Part shown: positions 50,835 to 60,253 of the stretch, in pieces
How positions within the stretch are numbered: position 1 is the stretch's first letter
Layout of the letters: each line of letters starts with the position of its first letter
Assembly: GCF_009908285.1 (NCBI RefSeq)
Contig: NZ_JAAARM010000015.1
Location: forward strand, 62,001 to 126,000
Source: Pseudomonas sp. Fl4BN1
GTDB lineage: Bacteria; Pseudomonadota; Gammaproteobacteria; Pseudomonadales; Pseudomonadaceae
Length of the DNA: 64,000 bases
Direction: 5' to 3'
The notes under the pieces: generated by a model
The model's database searches: none
Told to the model about the DNA's origin: nothing
What the model saw: only the letters and a program-made list of their open reading frames with translations
Made by a program: the position numbers and the translations under genes

Positions 50835-52124
50835 TTACTCCTGGCCACGCTCGCGAGCAATGGCACGGTAGCCGATGTCGTTGCGGTAGAAGCAGCCCTG
50901 CCAATCGACCTTGGCCGCCAGGCGGTAGGCTTGCTGCTGGGCTGCGTCCACGCTGTCGCCCATGGCGGTGGCACACAGTACCCGGCCGCCGGAGGTTACA
51001 ACCTGACCGTCCTTGAGCGCGGTGCCGGCGTGGAAGATTTTGCCTTCCAGTTCAGCGGCGGCGTCCAGGCCGGTAATCGCTGCGCCCTTGGCGTAGTCAC
51101 CAGGATAGCCGCCAGCGGCCAGCACGATACCCAGGCTCGGGCGTGGATCCCATTGCGCTTCGACCTTGTCCAGGGCCTGGGCCAGGGCGGCTTCCACCAG
51201 CAGCACCAGGCTCGATTGCAGGCGCAGCATGACCGGCTGGGTCTCTGGGTCGCCGAAGCGGCAGTTGAACTCGATGACCTTCGGGTTACCGGCCTTGTCG
51301 ATCATCAGCCCGGCATAGAGGAAGCCTGTGTAGACGTTGCCTTCCTCGGCCATGCCGCGCACGGTCGGCCAGATCACCAGGTCCATCACCCGTTGGTGTA
51401 CTTCTGAGGTGACCACCGGTGCTGGCGAGTAAGCGCCCATGCCACCGGTATTGGGGCCAGTGTCGCCGTCGCCGACGCGCTTGTGGTCCTGGCTCGTGGC
51501 CATGGGCAGCACGTTCTTGCCGTCGACCATGACGATGAAGCTGGCTTCTTCGCCATCGAGGAACTCCTCGATGACCACACGCGAGCCGGCGTCACCGAAG
51601 GCATTGCCGGCCAGCATGTCGCGCACGGCCTCTTCGGCTTCGGCCAGGGTCATGGCGACGATCACGCCTTTGCCGGCGGCCAGGCCATCGGCCTTGATCA
51701 CGATCGGCGCGCCTTTTTCCCGCAGGTAGGCCAGGGCCGGCTCGATCTCGGTGAAGTTCTGATAGTCGGCAGTCGGGATCTTGTGGCGCGCGAGGAAGTC
51801 CTTGGTGAAGGCCTTCGAGCCTTCCAGCTGCGCGGCGCCGGCGGTCGGGCCGAAGCAGTCCAGGCCACGGGAGCGGAACAGGTCGACCACGCCGGCCACC
51901 AGCGGCACTTCCGGGCCAACGATGGTCAGGGAGACGTTTTTCTCAGCGAAATCTGCCAGCTGTTCCAGGGCCAGGACGTCGATGGCGACGTTCTCGCATT
52001 TGGCTTCGATGGCGGTGCCGGCGTTGCCCGGGGCAACGAACACTTTCTGAACCCGTGGGTCCTGAGCGACTTTCCAGGCCAGGGCGTGTTCACGACCGCC
52101 GCTACCAATGATCAGTACATTCAT
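50835..52124 (-). CDS. purD: Phosphoribosylamine-glycine ligase
   Basis: 429 aa, normal length; GAGG lies upstream of ATG 52124. It ligates glycine to phosphoribosylamine with ATP in purine synthesis. Motifs: L-I-I-G-S-G-G-R-E-H-A-L-A-W, F-G-P-T-A-G-A-A-Q-L-E-G-S-K-A-F, I-K-A-D-G-L-A-A-G-K-G-V (ATP-grasp) and F-N-C-R-F-G-D-P-E-T-Q. It follows purH with a REPIN in the gap, probably in one operon. Confidence 0.97.
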   Translation of the reverse strand: MNVLIIGSGGREHALAWKVAQDPRVQKVFVAPGNAGTAIEAKCENVAIDVLALEQLADFAEKNVSLTIVGPEVPLVAGVVDLFRSRGLDCFGPTAGAAQLEGSKAFTKDFLARHKIPTADYQNFTEIEPALAYLREKGAPIVIKADGLAAGKGVIVAMTLAEAEEAVRDMLAGNAFGDAGSRVVIEEFLDGEEASFIVMVDGKNVLPMATSQDHKRVGDGDTGPNTGGMGAYSPAPVVTSEVHQRVMDLVIWPTVRGMAEEGNVYTGFLYAGLMIDKAGNPKVIEFNCRFGDPETQPVMLRLQSSLVLLVEAALAQALDKVEAQWDPRPSLGIVLAAGGYPGDYAKGAAITGLDAAAELEGKIFHAGTALKDGQVVTSGGRVLCATAMGDSVDAAQQQAYRLAAKVDWQGCFYRNDIGYRAIARERGQE

Positions 52125-52163
52125 TTCAAAAACCTCGGATGACGCTAATTCAGGAAAGCAAAA

Positions 52164-52240
52164 GTAGGAGCCGGCTTGCCGGCGATCGGGGCGCCTCGCT
52201 TGTTGGGCGGGACCGCTTTCGCCGGCAAGCCGGCTCCTAC
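52164..52240. repeat. REPIN between purH and purD
   Basis: GTAGGAGCCGGCTTGCCGGC left arm and GCCGGCAAGCCGGCTCCTAC right arm around a 37-bp centre. The terminal arms are perfect complements, making this the most regular REPIN in the window. Confidence 0.93.
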
Positions 52241-52252
52241 TGTGGCGAGTGC

Positions 52253-53860
52253 TTAGTGACGGAAATGACGCATGCCGGTGAAGACCATGGCGATGCCGGC
52301 TTCGTCGGCAGCGGCAATCACTTCGGCATCACGCATCGAGCCGCCTGGCTGGATCACCGCGGTGATACCGACCTTGGCGGCGTTGTCCAGGCCGTCGCGG
52401 AACGGGAAGAACGCGTCGGAGGCCATTACCGAACCGGCTACCTGCAGACCGGCGTGCTCGGCCTTGATGGCGGCGATCCGGGCGGAGTTCACGCGGCTCA
52501 TCTGGCCGGCGCCGACCCCGATGGTCTGGCGGTTCTTGGCGTAGACGATGGCGTTGGACTTGACGTACTTGGCAACTTTCCAGGCGAAGATCAGGTCGTG
52601 GATTTCCTGCTCGGTAGGTGCGCGCTTGGTCACCACCTTCAGGTCATCGGCGCTGATCATGCCGATATCGCGGCTCTGTACCAGCAGGCCGCCGTTGACG
52701 CGCTTGTAGTCCCAGGCGGCAGCGCGATCAGCCGACCATTCACCGCAGGCCAGCAAGCGCACGTTGGCTTTGGCAGCAACAATGGCGCGGGCTTCTTCAG
52801 TCACGGAAGGGGCGATGATCACTTCAACGAACTGACGCTCGACGATCGCCTTGGCAGTGGCTGCGTCCAGCTCGCGGTTGAAGGCGATGATGCCGCCGAA
52901 GGCCGATTCGGTGTCGGTGGCGTAAGCCAGCTCATAGGCCTGGCGGATGCCGCCTTCAGCGTCCGGGCTGACGGCAACGCCGCACGGGTTGGCGTGCTTG
53001 ACGATCACGCAAGCCGGCTTGACGAAGCTCTTGACGCATTCCAGCGCGGCATCGGTATCGGCCACGTTGTTGTACGACAGCTCCTTGCCTTGCAGCTGGG
53101 TGGCGGTGGCGATGCCGACTTCGGCCGGCTTGGCTTCCACGTAGAACGCCGCGCTCTGGTGCGGGTTCTCGCCGTAGCGCATTTCCTGGGCCTTGATGAA
53201 CTGGCTGTTGAAGGTCCGCGGGAACTCGCTGCGGCCTTCTGTGCTCAGGGTCTCGGCAGCCTGGTTCACGGTGCCCATGTAGTTGGCGATCATGCCGTCG
53301 TAGGCCGCGGTGTGTTCAAAGGCCTTGAGCATCAGGTCGAAGCGCTGGGCGTAGGTCAGGCCACCGGCCTTGAGGCTTTCCAGGACGCTGGCGTAGTCGC
53401 TGGCGTTGACCACGATGGCCACGTCTTTGTGGTTCTTGGCTGCCGAGCGGACCATGGTCGGGCCGCCAATGTCGATGTTCTCGATGGCGGTCGGCAGGTC
53501 GCAACCCGGCTTGGAGATGGTGGCTTCGAACGGGTAGAGGTTGACGGCGACCAGGTCGATCGGCTTGATCCCGTGTTCGTTCATGATGGCGTCGTCGATA
53601 CCGCGACGACCAAGGATACCGCCGTGGATTTTCGGGTGCAGGGTCTTCACCCGGCCATCCATCATTTCCGCGAAACCGGTGTAATCCGCGACTTCCACTG
53701 CGGACACGCCGTTGTCCTGCAGCAGTTTGAAGGTCCCGCCGGTGGAGAGGATCTCCACACCAAGGGCTTCCAGCTCCTTGGCGAATTCAAGGATCCCGGT
53801 CTTGTCGGAAACACTGATCAAGGCGCGGCGGATCGGCAGGCGGGTAGTCTGGTCGGTCAT
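52253..53860 (-). CDS. purH: Bifunctional AICAR formyltransferase / IMP cyclohydrolase
   Basis: 535 aa from ATG 53860 (M-T-D-Q-T-T-R-L-P); longer starts are less likely. The N-terminal MGS-like IMP cyclohydrolase domain begins R-R-A-L-I-S-V-S-D-K-T-G and has L-S-T-G-G-T; the C-terminal formyltransferase has V-I-V-K-H-A-N-P-C-G with the catalytic K-H. It performs the last two steps to IMP. It follows fis after a terminator, so it has its own promoter in 53861-53942 or is read through. Confidence 0.97.
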   Translation of the reverse strand: MTDQTTRLPIRRALISVSDKTGILEFAKELEALGVEILSTGGTFKLLQDNGVSAVEVADYTGFAEMMDGRVKTLHPKIHGGILGRRGIDDAIMNEHGIKPIDLVAVNLYPFEATISKPGCDLPTAIENIDIGGPTMVRSAAKNHKDVAIVVNASDYASVLESLKAGGLTYAQRFDLMLKAFEHTAAYDGMIANYMGTVNQAAETLSTEGRSEFPRTFNSQFIKAQEMRYGENPHQSAAFYVEAKPAEVGIATATQLQGKELSYNNVADTDAALECVKSFVKPACVIVKHANPCGVAVSPDAEGGIRQAYELAYATDTESAFGGIIAFNRELDAATAKAIVERQFVEVIIAPSVTEEARAIVAAKANVRLLACGEWSADRAAAWDYKRVNGGLLVQSRDIGMISADDLKVVTKRAPTEQEIHDLIFAWKVAKYVKSNAIVYAKNRQTIGVGAGQMSRVNSARIAAIKAEHAGLQVAGSVMASDAFFPFRDGLDNAAKVGITAVIQPGGSMRDAEVIAAADEAGIAMVFTGMRHFRH

Positions 53861-53890
53861 CTCAATTTCCATCAAAAGCAAAGGAGTCAG

Positions 53891-53925
53891 CAAAAAAGGC
53901 GACCGTTTTTTACGCGGGCGCCTTT
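53891..53925 (-). terminator. Rho-independent terminator after fis
   Basis: On the minus strand AAAGGCG pairs with CGCCTTT around a 17-nt loop and is followed by further T residues. It lies 18 bp downstream of the fis stop. Confidence 0.75.
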
Positions 53926-53942
53926 CTGGTTTGATTGAATGC

Positions 53943-54263
53943 TTACAACAAATCGTACTGCTTGAGTTTCTTGCGCAGGGTACCTCGGTTCAGACCCAGG
54001 AGTTCGCTGGCCTTGGTCTGATTGCCCTTGACGTAGTTCATCACACTTTCGAGCAAGGGAGCCTCGACTTCGGAGAGCACCAGGTTGTACACATCCGTGA
54101 CGGCCGCGCCCTCAAGGTGGGCGAAATAATTGTGCAGCGCCTTCTCGACACTCCCGCGAAGGGTCTGGCCTTCTTCGCTGGGTGTATTGAGGTGCTGTTT
54201 CAAATTCACGTTGTCGCTCACGGGTGTTGTTCCACTCACTAAAGTCTCGGTCATCATCGTCAT
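53943..54263 (-). CDS. fis: DNA-binding protein Fis
   Basis: 106 aa from ATG 54263, in an ATGA overlap with dusB; ATGs at 54257 and 54254 are alternatives. The C-terminal helix-turn-helix N-Q-T-K-A-S-E-L-L-G-L-N-R-G-T-L-R-K-K-L is nearly invariant in Fis. Upstream are L-R-G-S-V-E-K-A-L-H-N-Y-F and E-A-P-L-L-E-S-V-M. It bends DNA and sets growth-phase transcription. The dusB-fis pairing is the same as in enterobacteria. Confidence 0.97.
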   Translation of the reverse strand: MTMMTETLVSGTTPVSDNVNLKQHLNTPSEEGQTLRGSVEKALHNYFAHLEGAAVTDVYNLVLSEVEAPLLESVMNYVKGNQTKASELLGLNRGTLRKKLKQYDLL

Positions 54264-55273
54264 GCGGCCACCCCCTCTCCGTCCCCTGCTTCCAGGCTCT
54301 TGTAACGCCCGGCAAAGAACTCCCGAACGTTGGCGCATTGTGCTTCCGTATCTTCCAAACGATTGAAGTGGGCGCGAAACTCCCTGGCGCCCGGCAGGGT
54401 TGCGAGATACCAGCCCACATGCTTGCGCGCAATGCGTACGCCCATGACATCCCCATAGAAGACATGCAGCGCGGCCAGGTGCTCTAGCAGAATACGTTCC
54501 ACTTCGAACAGCTCCAGCGCCGGGAGGGTTTCACCGGTCTGCAGGAAGTGTTCGATCTCACGAAAAATCCATGGCCGCCCTTGGGCGGCCCGGCCGATCA
54601 ACAGCCCGTCGACACCGGTGGCGTGCAACACCTGCCGGGCCTTTTCGGGTGAGTCGATGTCGCCGTTGGCAAAGACCGGAATCGACACCGCCTGCTTGAT
54701 CGCGGCGATGGTGTCGTACTCGGCCTCGCCGGTGTACAGATCGGCCCGGGTCCTACCATGGACCGCCAGTGCCGTGATGCCCGCCTGCTCGGCGATCTTC
54801 GCCACCGTCAGGCCATTCTTGTTCTGCCGGTCCCAGCCGGTACGGATCTTCAGGGTGACCGGTACATCCACCGCGGCCACCACCGCCTGGAGAATCTCGT
54901 TGACCAGGGCTTCGTCTTTCAGCAAAGCGGAGCCGGCGGCCTTGTTGCAGACCTTCTTCGCCGGGCAACCCATGTTGATATCAATTATTTGTGCGCCCAA
55001 CTCGACGTTGGCGCGGGCGGCGTCTGCCAGCATCTGTGCATCACCACCGGCAATCTGTACCGAGCGTGGCTCGGGATCGCCTTCGTGGATCATGCGCAGC
55101 CGCGATTTACGGCTGTTCCACAAGCTCATGTCGCTGGTGACCATTTCCGAGACTACAAGGCCCGCGCCCAATTGCTTGCAAAGCTGACGAAAGGGCTGGT
55201 CGGTGACACCCGCCATTGGGGCGAGAATCAAGCCGTTGTGCACTGTATATGGGCCGATGCGTACCGCCGACAT
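54260..55273 (-). CDS. dusB: tRNA-dihydrouridine synthase B
   Basis: 337 aa. FMN enzyme reducing uridines in the tRNA D-loop. Motifs: L-A-P-M-A-G-V-T-D-Q-P-F-R, D-I-N-M-G-C-P-A-K-K-V with the catalytic Cys in K-K-V-C-N, A-V-H-G-R-T-R and N-G-D-I-D-S. The 196 bp upstream (55274-55469) should hold the dusB-fis promoter; I cannot assign boxes with confidence. It overlaps fis by 4 bp. Confidence 0.96.
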   Translation of the reverse strand: MSAVRIGPYTVHNGLILAPMAGVTDQPFRQLCKQLGAGLVVSEMVTSDMSLWNSRKSRLRMIHEGDPEPRSVQIAGGDAQMLADAARANVELGAQIIDINMGCPAKKVCNKAAGSALLKDEALVNEILQAVVAAVDVPVTLKIRTGWDRQNKNGLTVAKIAEQAGITALAVHGRTRADLYTGEAEYDTIAAIKQAVSIPVFANGDIDSPEKARQVLHATGVDGLLIGRAAQGRPWIFREIEHFLQTGETLPALELFEVERILLEHLAALHVFYGDVMGVRIARKHVGWYLATLPGAREFRAHFNRLEDTEAQCANVREFFAGRYKSLEAGDGEGVAA

Positions 55274-55469
55274 AGGACTTCCCTGTTGTGGGGCCGGATC
55301 ATGAGAGTTCGAAAAAGGGTTGGCATGATACCCGCTCTCGATGACCGGATAAAGGCTGAATTGGATAAAATCTGAACAGTTCTTCCGTTATCGACTCAGG
55401 ATTAATCTGAGCGACGCAGTCATAAAACTGTCGTCAATCCAGCGTTTTCCATCAACTCGTCTAGCCGAT

Positions 55470-56789
55470 TTACTCAGGCGAGTGGAAACTCAGACTGTAG
55501 TTCACGGCTTTCGGTCCGGGGTCGAGAATGTCGAGGGCAATGTGGATCGGTGTCTGCGGCGGCATTTCCGCGACATCTTGTAGGTCGCCACCCAGGTATT
55601 CCCCGGGTTTGAAGCTGCGGCTGGCAATCAGATGGCCATTGAGATCGGCGAAGCGCAGTTCCAGCAACGGGAACGGTTGGGAGAAGGGCGCACGGTTGTA
55701 GATGATGGCATCCACTACCAGCGCCCCGCTGAACTCCGGGTGGCTGCGCACCACCAGATTGCTGCTCTTGATCCGGGCGATGTCCACGCGCGACGGTACC
55801 GTACAGCCGAACTCCGGGCACAGCTCCTGGAACCACGGGCGGTACTGGTCCTGGCGCGCCAGTTCGTCGAAGTGGTAGGCGACGTATTGACTCACCAGGC
55901 CGCCAGCAGCCAGCAGGATCAGCAGCATCCAGAGCAGGCGTCGTCCCCAGGGTGAACGACGTTTCTGCCAGTCGAGATGGATTGGATCGTCCACCAGGTC
56001 CAGCAGCACGTCTTCCTGAACCCCGGGCTCACTGCGCTCGCGGCGTTTCTTGCCCGGGGCGGCGGCCTCTGGTTTGTCGTCGTGCTCGATGGCCTCTGCA
56101 GGAGAGTGGGCGTCCAGGGAACCGAGGTCATCATCCGGGCGCAACCGCGGTGCCTGCGGCTCGTCATCCAGGTCCGCCAGGTTGAAAGACAGCGACGGTT
56201 CGGTGCGACCGGACCTGGCAGGCTCTTGGCTGGCTTCGTCCTGGGATGCTGGTGTCTTGGTGGCGAGAGGCTCGGGTTTATCGTTCTTGGCGGCACTGCC
56301 GAACAGGCCGTCGGGCCAGTGGGCTTCGTCGCTGTCCAATGGATCACGGCGGGCGCTGAGGCTCTCTTCCTGGTGTTCGCGCTCCTGGCCGAAGGCCTTG
56401 GCTGGCTGGATTTCCCGCTGTTCGAGCTTGGCCAGTTCCTCGTCGAGGTCCAGGTGGTCCAGATCCATCTCGGCGGCCGACCATTGCTTCTGACTGATGG
56501 CGCGTTGGGCGGGGGGCGCAGCTGGAGTCGGTGCCGGAGGGGGCTGCAGTTCCGGTTCCGGGGCCGGTGTCGGCGGTGCAGTGGCTGCCGGCGCGGCGGT
56601 CGGTTTGGCGGCAGGCCTGGACGTTACGCCTTCCTTGGCTGCGCGTTGCTCAAGCAACTGCCGAGCAGCGTTGAACACCTGCAGGCAGGAGCCACAGCGA
56701 ACCACTCCGCGGGCCACGCTCAATTGAGCATGGCTGACACGGAACCTGGTTTGGCAATGCGGGCACTGGGTGACGAAACTGTCGGTCAT
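55470..56789 (-). CDS. Zinc-ribbon and DUF3426 domain membrane protein
   Basis: 439 aa. An N-terminal MJ0042-type zinc ribbon C-P-H-C...C-G-S-C (residues about 9-36) is followed by a long Pro/Ala/Glu-rich disordered region (about 55-265), one membrane segment (L-L-W-M-L-L-I-L-L-A-A-G) near 285-305 and a C-terminal DUF3426 domain (about 315-439) with Y-N-R-A-P-F-S-Q-P-F-P. Function is unknown; the layout puts the zinc ribbon in the cytoplasm and DUF3426 in the periplasm. It lies between prmA and dusB as in P. aeruginosa. Confidence 0.88.
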   Translation of the reverse strand: MTDSFVTQCPHCQTRFRVSHAQLSVARGVVRCGSCLQVFNAARQLLEQRAAKEGVTSRPAAKPTAAPAATAPPTPAPEPELQPPPAPTPAAPPAQRAISQKQWSAAEMDLDHLDLDEELAKLEQREIQPAKAFGQEREHQEESLSARRDPLDSDEAHWPDGLFGSAAKNDKPEPLATKTPASQDEASQEPARSGRTEPSLSFNLADLDDEPQAPRLRPDDDLGSLDAHSPAEAIEHDDKPEAAAPGKKRRERSEPGVQEDVLLDLVDDPIHLDWQKRRSPWGRRLLWMLLILLAAGGLVSQYVAYHFDELARQDQYRPWFQELCPEFGCTVPSRVDIARIKSSNLVVRSHPEFSGALVVDAIIYNRAPFSQPFPLLELRFADLNGHLIASRSFKPGEYLGGDLQDVAEMPPQTPIHIALDILDPGPKAVNYSLSFHSPE

Positions 56790-56819
56790 GCGGCCATCCG
56801 GATTATGCAGGCGGCCATT

Positions 56820-57698
56820 CTAGCGCCGACGGCCGGTGATGCGCACCCAGCCATCGAGGTTGGCGATCGGGTCCAGATCGAAGTCCTGGGCATAGGCGGC
56901 GGCGACCTCTTCGCCTTGTTCGGCGAGGATCCCCGAGAGCGCCAGGCGTCCACCGGGCTTCACCAGGCTCGACAGTTGCGGAGCCAGGGAGACCAGGGGG
57001 CCGGCGAGGATGTTGGCCACCAGCACATCGGCTTGTACTTGCGGCAGTTGTTCGGGCAGGTACAGCGGGAACAAGGCCTCGGCGATGTTGTTGCGCCCGG
57101 CGTTGTCCCGGGAGGCTTCCAGGGCTTGTACATCAATGTCGGTGCCCACGGCTTGCTTGGCGCCCAGCAACAGGGCGGCGATGGCGAGGATGCCGGAGCC
57201 GCAACCGAAGTCCAGTACGTCGCAACCTTTCAGGTCCTGGCCGTCCAGCCATTGCAGGCACAGGGCGGTGGTCGGATGGGTGCCGGTGCCGAAGGCCAGG
57301 CCCGGGTCCAACAGCAGGTTGACCGCGTCTGGCTCTGGGGCGGCGTGCCAGCTTGGGACAATCCACAGGCGCTGGCCAAAACGCATCGGCTGGAAGTTGT
57401 CCATCCAGCTACGTTCCCAATCCTGGTCTTCGATGACTTCGCTGTGATGCTCGGGCAGCGGGCTGCCGGTCAGCAGTTCCAGATGGGCGAGCACGCTGGC
57501 GGCTTCGGTGCCGCCTTCGAACAGCGCCAGCAGGTGGGTGTGGGACCACAGCGGCGTGGTATTGAGCTCGGGTTCGAAGATCGGCTGATCCTCGGCGTCC
57601 ATGAAGGTCACCGAGACGGCACCGACTTCAAGAAAAGCGTCTTCGTAGGTTTCGGCTTGTTCTGGGCTGATGGCGAGACGGACTTGCAGCCAAGGCAT
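56820..57698 (-). CDS. prmA: Ribosomal protein L11 methyltransferase
   Basis: 292 aa from ATG 57698 (M-P-W-L-Q-V-R-L), with AAAGGTG upstream; a GTG three codons earlier is in frame. The N-terminal substrate domain is followed by the SAM-binding motif C-D-V-L-D-F-G-C-G-S-G-I-L-A-I-A and the N-I-L-A-G-P-L motif. It trimethylates L11. The gene precedes the DUF3426 gene by 30 bp, suggesting co-transcription. Confidence 0.96.
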   Translation of the reverse strand: MPWLQVRLAISPEQAETYEDAFLEVGAVSVTFMDAEDQPIFEPELNTTPLWSHTHLLALFEGGTEAASVLAHLELLTGSPLPEHHSEVIEDQDWERSWMDNFQPMRFGQRLWIVPSWHAAPEPDAVNLLLDPGLAFGTGTHPTTALCLQWLDGQDLKGCDVLDFGCGSGILAIAALLLGAKQAVGTDIDVQALEASRDNAGRNNIAEALFPLYLPEQLPQVQADVLVANILAGPLVSLAPQLSSLVKPGGRLALSGILAEQGEEVAAAYAQDFDLDPIANLDGWVRITGRRR

Positions 57699-57850
57699 GG
57701 CGGGCACCTTTGAAAATATGTGATGTGCAGCCTAGCGGGCCGCGAGAAGCGCGCAAGTTTACGCGAGACGACCCGTGGGAGCGAGGGGGATGCCTGGTTC
57801 TTGCTTGCGATAGCGGCTGATCAGGGAGTGTACGCAATGGCCGCTGCGCG

Positions 57851-57874
57851 GTTCGCGAGCAAGCTCGCTCCTAC
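57851..57874. repeat. Single REP of the GCGAGC class after accC
   Basis: GTTCGCGAGCAAGCTCGCTC followed by CTAC is one arm of the class also seen at 23240. A weak partner, GTGGGAGCGAGG, lies near 57776. The interval 57699-57899 otherwise shows nothing. Confidence 0.75.
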
Positions 57875-57899
57875 AGGGCGCTGGGAGATAAGCAGATAC

Positions 57900-57927
57900 G
57901 CCAAGGCCGCTCGGAAGCGGCCTTGGC
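57900..57927 (-). terminator. Terminator hairpin after accC
   Basis: GCCAAGGCCGC, 6-nt loop, GCGGCCTTGGC: a perfect 11-bp stem 17 bp after the accC stop, followed on the minus strand by a T-rich stretch. Confidence 0.7.
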
Positions 57928-57944
57928 GGTGTGGCGAGTGCCGA

Positions 57945-59300
57945 TCAGTGTTGCTCGGCCAGCTTGTGCTCGAGGTAGTGAATGTTCACTCCCCCTTTGC
58001 AGAAGCCTTCGTCACGGGTCAGGTCGCGGTGCAGCGGGATGTTGGTCTTGATCCCGTCGACGACGATTTCGTCCAGCGCATTGCGCATGCGCGCCATGGC
58101 TTCGTCACGGGTTGCCCCGTAGGTGATCAGCTTGCCGATCAACGAATCGTAGTTCGGTGGAACCGCGTAACCGCTGTACAGGTGCGAGTCGACGCGCACG
58201 CCGTTGCCGCCCGGGGCATGGAAGTGCTTGACCGTGCCTGGGCTTGGCATGAAGGTTTTCGGGTCTTCGGCGTTGATCCGGCATTCCAGCGCGTGACCGC
58301 GGATGACCACGTCATCCTGGGTGAACGACAGCTTGTTGCCGGCGGCGATGCTGAGCATCTCCTTGACGATGTCGATACCGGTGACCATCTCCGAAACCGG
58401 GTGCTCTACCTGGACACGAGTGTTCATCTCGATGAAGTAGAAGCTGCCGTTCTCGTAGAGGAACTCGAAGGTGCCGGCGCCACGGTAGCCGATGTCGATG
58501 CACGCCTTGACGCAGCGGGCGAAGACTTCCTGGCGTGCGGTTTCGTCGATGCCCGGTGCCGGTGCTTCTTCGAGGACCTTCTGGTGACGACGCTGCAGCG
58601 AGCAGTCGCGGTCGCCCAGGTGGATGGCATTGCCCTGGCCGTCGGACAGCACCTGAACTTCCACGTGGCGTGGGTTGGTCAGGAACTTCTCCAGGTAGAC
58701 CATCGGGTTGCCGAACGCCGCGCCAGCTTCTGAGCGGGTCAGTTTGGCCGAGGCGATCAGGTCTTCTTCTTTATGCACTACGCGCATGCCGCGACCACCG
58801 CCGCCGCCAGCAGCCTTGATGATCACTGGGTAGCCGACTTCACGGCCGATGCGCAACGCGGTTTCTTCGTCTTCCGGCAGCGGGCCGTCAGAACCTGGAA
58901 CCGTGGGTACGCCGGCAGCGATCATGGCGTGCTTGGCCGAAACCTTGTCGCCCATCAGGCGGATGGTGTCAGCTTTCGGGCCGATGAAGGCAAAGCCGGA
59001 GTTTTCCACCTGTTCGGCGAAGTCAGCGTTTTCCGCGAGGAAGCCGTAGCCAGGGTGAATTGCCGTGGCGCCGGTGACCTCTGCTGCCGCGATGATGGCC
59101 GGGATGTGCAGGTAGGACTGTGCGGCTTGCGCAGGTCCGATGCAGACGGATTCGTCTGCCAGGCCCAGGTGCATCAGTTCCTTGTCGGCCTTGGAGTAGA
59201 CGGCGACGGTCTTGATGCCCATTTCTTTGCAGGCGCGCAGGATCCGCAGGGCGATTTCACCGCGGTTGGCGATCAGAACTTTTTCCAACTTCGCAGACAT
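57945..59300 (-). CDS. accC: Acetyl-CoA carboxylase biotin carboxylase subunit
   Basis: 451 aa from ATG 59300 (M-S-A-K-L-E-K-V-L), with GGAGAG upstream. ATP-grasp motifs: I-A-N-R-G-E-I-A-L-R-I, I-K-A-A-G-G-G-G-G-R-G-M-R, F-I-E-M-N-T-R-V-Q-V-E-H and V-T-G-I-D-I-V-K. It carboxylates the biotin on AccB in fatty acid synthesis. It follows accB by 17 bp in the usual accB-accC operon. Confidence 0.97.
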   Translation of the reverse strand: MSAKLEKVLIANRGEIALRILRACKEMGIKTVAVYSKADKELMHLGLADESVCIGPAQAAQSYLHIPAIIAAAEVTGATAIHPGYGFLAENADFAEQVENSGFAFIGPKADTIRLMGDKVSAKHAMIAAGVPTVPGSDGPLPEDEETALRIGREVGYPVIIKAAGGGGGRGMRVVHKEEDLIASAKLTRSEAGAAFGNPMVYLEKFLTNPRHVEVQVLSDGQGNAIHLGDRDCSLQRRHQKVLEEAPAPGIDETARQEVFARCVKACIDIGYRGAGTFEFLYENGSFYFIEMNTRVQVEHPVSEMVTGIDIVKEMLSIAAGNKLSFTQDDVVIRGHALECRINAEDPKTFMPSPGTVKHFHAPGGNGVRVDSHLYSGYAVPPNYDSLIGKLITYGATRDEAMARMRNALDEIVVDGIKTNIPLHRDLTRDEGFCKGGVNIHYLEHKLAEQH

Positions 59301-59317
59301 CGTTGGCTCTCCGCGGT

Positions 59318-59773
59318 TCAAACGATGGTGAACAGCGGTTGGTCGTACTCAACCGGCTGGCCGTCTTCGACAAGGATGGACTCGATCACACCGCTGGTTT
59401 CAGCTTCGATGTGGTTCATCATCTTCATCGCTTCGACGATGCACAGGGTGTCGCCCTTCTTCACGCTTTGGCCGACTTCAACGAAGGCTGGCGAGCTAGG
59501 CGAAGATTTGCGGTAGAAGGTGCCGACCATCGGCGAGCGAGCAACGGTGCCGTTCAGCACGGGTGCCGCCGGGGCAGCAGGAGCAGCGGCCGGAGCGGCA
59601 GCAGCAGGTGCCGCGACAGGTGCGGCCATTGGCGCAGGAGCGTAGTACTGCTGGGCTGGAGTCTTGCTGTGACGGCTGATGCGTACGGACTCTTCGCCTT
59701 CCTTGATCTCCAGCTCATCGATGCCGGACTCTTCCAGCAGTTCGATCAGTTTCTTAACTTTACGGATATCCAT
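59318..59773 (-). CDS. accB: Acetyl-CoA carboxylase biotin carboxyl carrier protein
   Basis: 151 aa. A conserved N-terminus M-D-I-R-K-V-K-K-L-I-E-L, a long Ala/Pro linker (about 45-72) and a C-terminal biotinyl domain with C-I-V-E-A-M-K-M-M-N carrying the biotin Lys. It shuttles carboxybiotin to the transferase subunits. It is coupled to accC downstream and lies 24 bp after aroQ, which may be part of the same transcript. Confidence 0.97.
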   Translation of the reverse strand: MDIRKVKKLIELLEESGIDELEIKEGEESVRISRHSKTPAQQYYAPAPMAAPVAAPAAAAPAAAPAAPAAPVLNGTVARSPMVGTFYRKSSPSSPAFVEVGQSVKKGDTLCIVEAMKMMNHIEAETSGVIESILVEDGQPVEYDQPLFTIV

Positions 59774-59797
59774 GAATCATCAACTCCCAAGGGTCGG

Positions 59798-60253
59798 TCA
59801 GGGGCGTTTAGCCTGTTGTTCAAGCTGCTCTAGGGCGGCCTCCAGGGCCAGTCGGTAACCGCTGGCGCCAAGGCCGCAGATCACTCCCACCGCAACGTCG
59901 GAGAAGTAGGAGTGATGGCGGAAAGGTTCGCGTTTGTACACGTTAGACAAATGCACTTCGATGAATGGGATGCTCACCGCCAGCAACGCGTCACGTAAAG
60001 CGATGCTTGTATGCGTAAAAGCTGCTGGATTGATCAAAATGAAGTCCACGCCTTCATCCCGTGCGGCATGAATGCGTTCGATCAATTCGTACTCGGCATT
60101 GCTCTGCAGGTACTGCAGATGGTGCCCGGCATCACGGGCCCGCTGCTCCAGGTCCTGGTTTATCTGGGCCAGGTTGGTTGCGCCGTAGACCCCCGGTTCA
60201 CGGGTGCCAAGCAGGTTCAGGTTGGGGCCGTGAAGAACCAGTAGGGTGGCCAT
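59798..60253 (-). CDS. aroQ: Type II 3-dehydroquinate dehydratase
   Basis: 151 aa. Catalytic motifs: L-H-G-P-N-L-N-L-L-G-T-R-E-P with the active Arg and Y-G just after, N-P-A-A-F-T-H-T-S, and E-V-H-L-S-N-V-Y-K-R-E with the catalytic His. It performs the third shikimate step. The upstream interval to the chemoreceptor gene (60254-60490) should contain the aroQ-accBC promoter; no other feature was seen there. Confidence 0.97.
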   Translation of the reverse strand: MATLLVLHGPNLNLLGTREPGVYGATNLAQINQDLEQRARDAGHHLQYLQSNAEYELIERIHAARDEGVDFILINPAAFTHTSIALRDALLAVSIPFIEVHLSNVYKREPFRHHSYFSDVAVGVICGLGASGYRLALEAALEQLEQQAKRP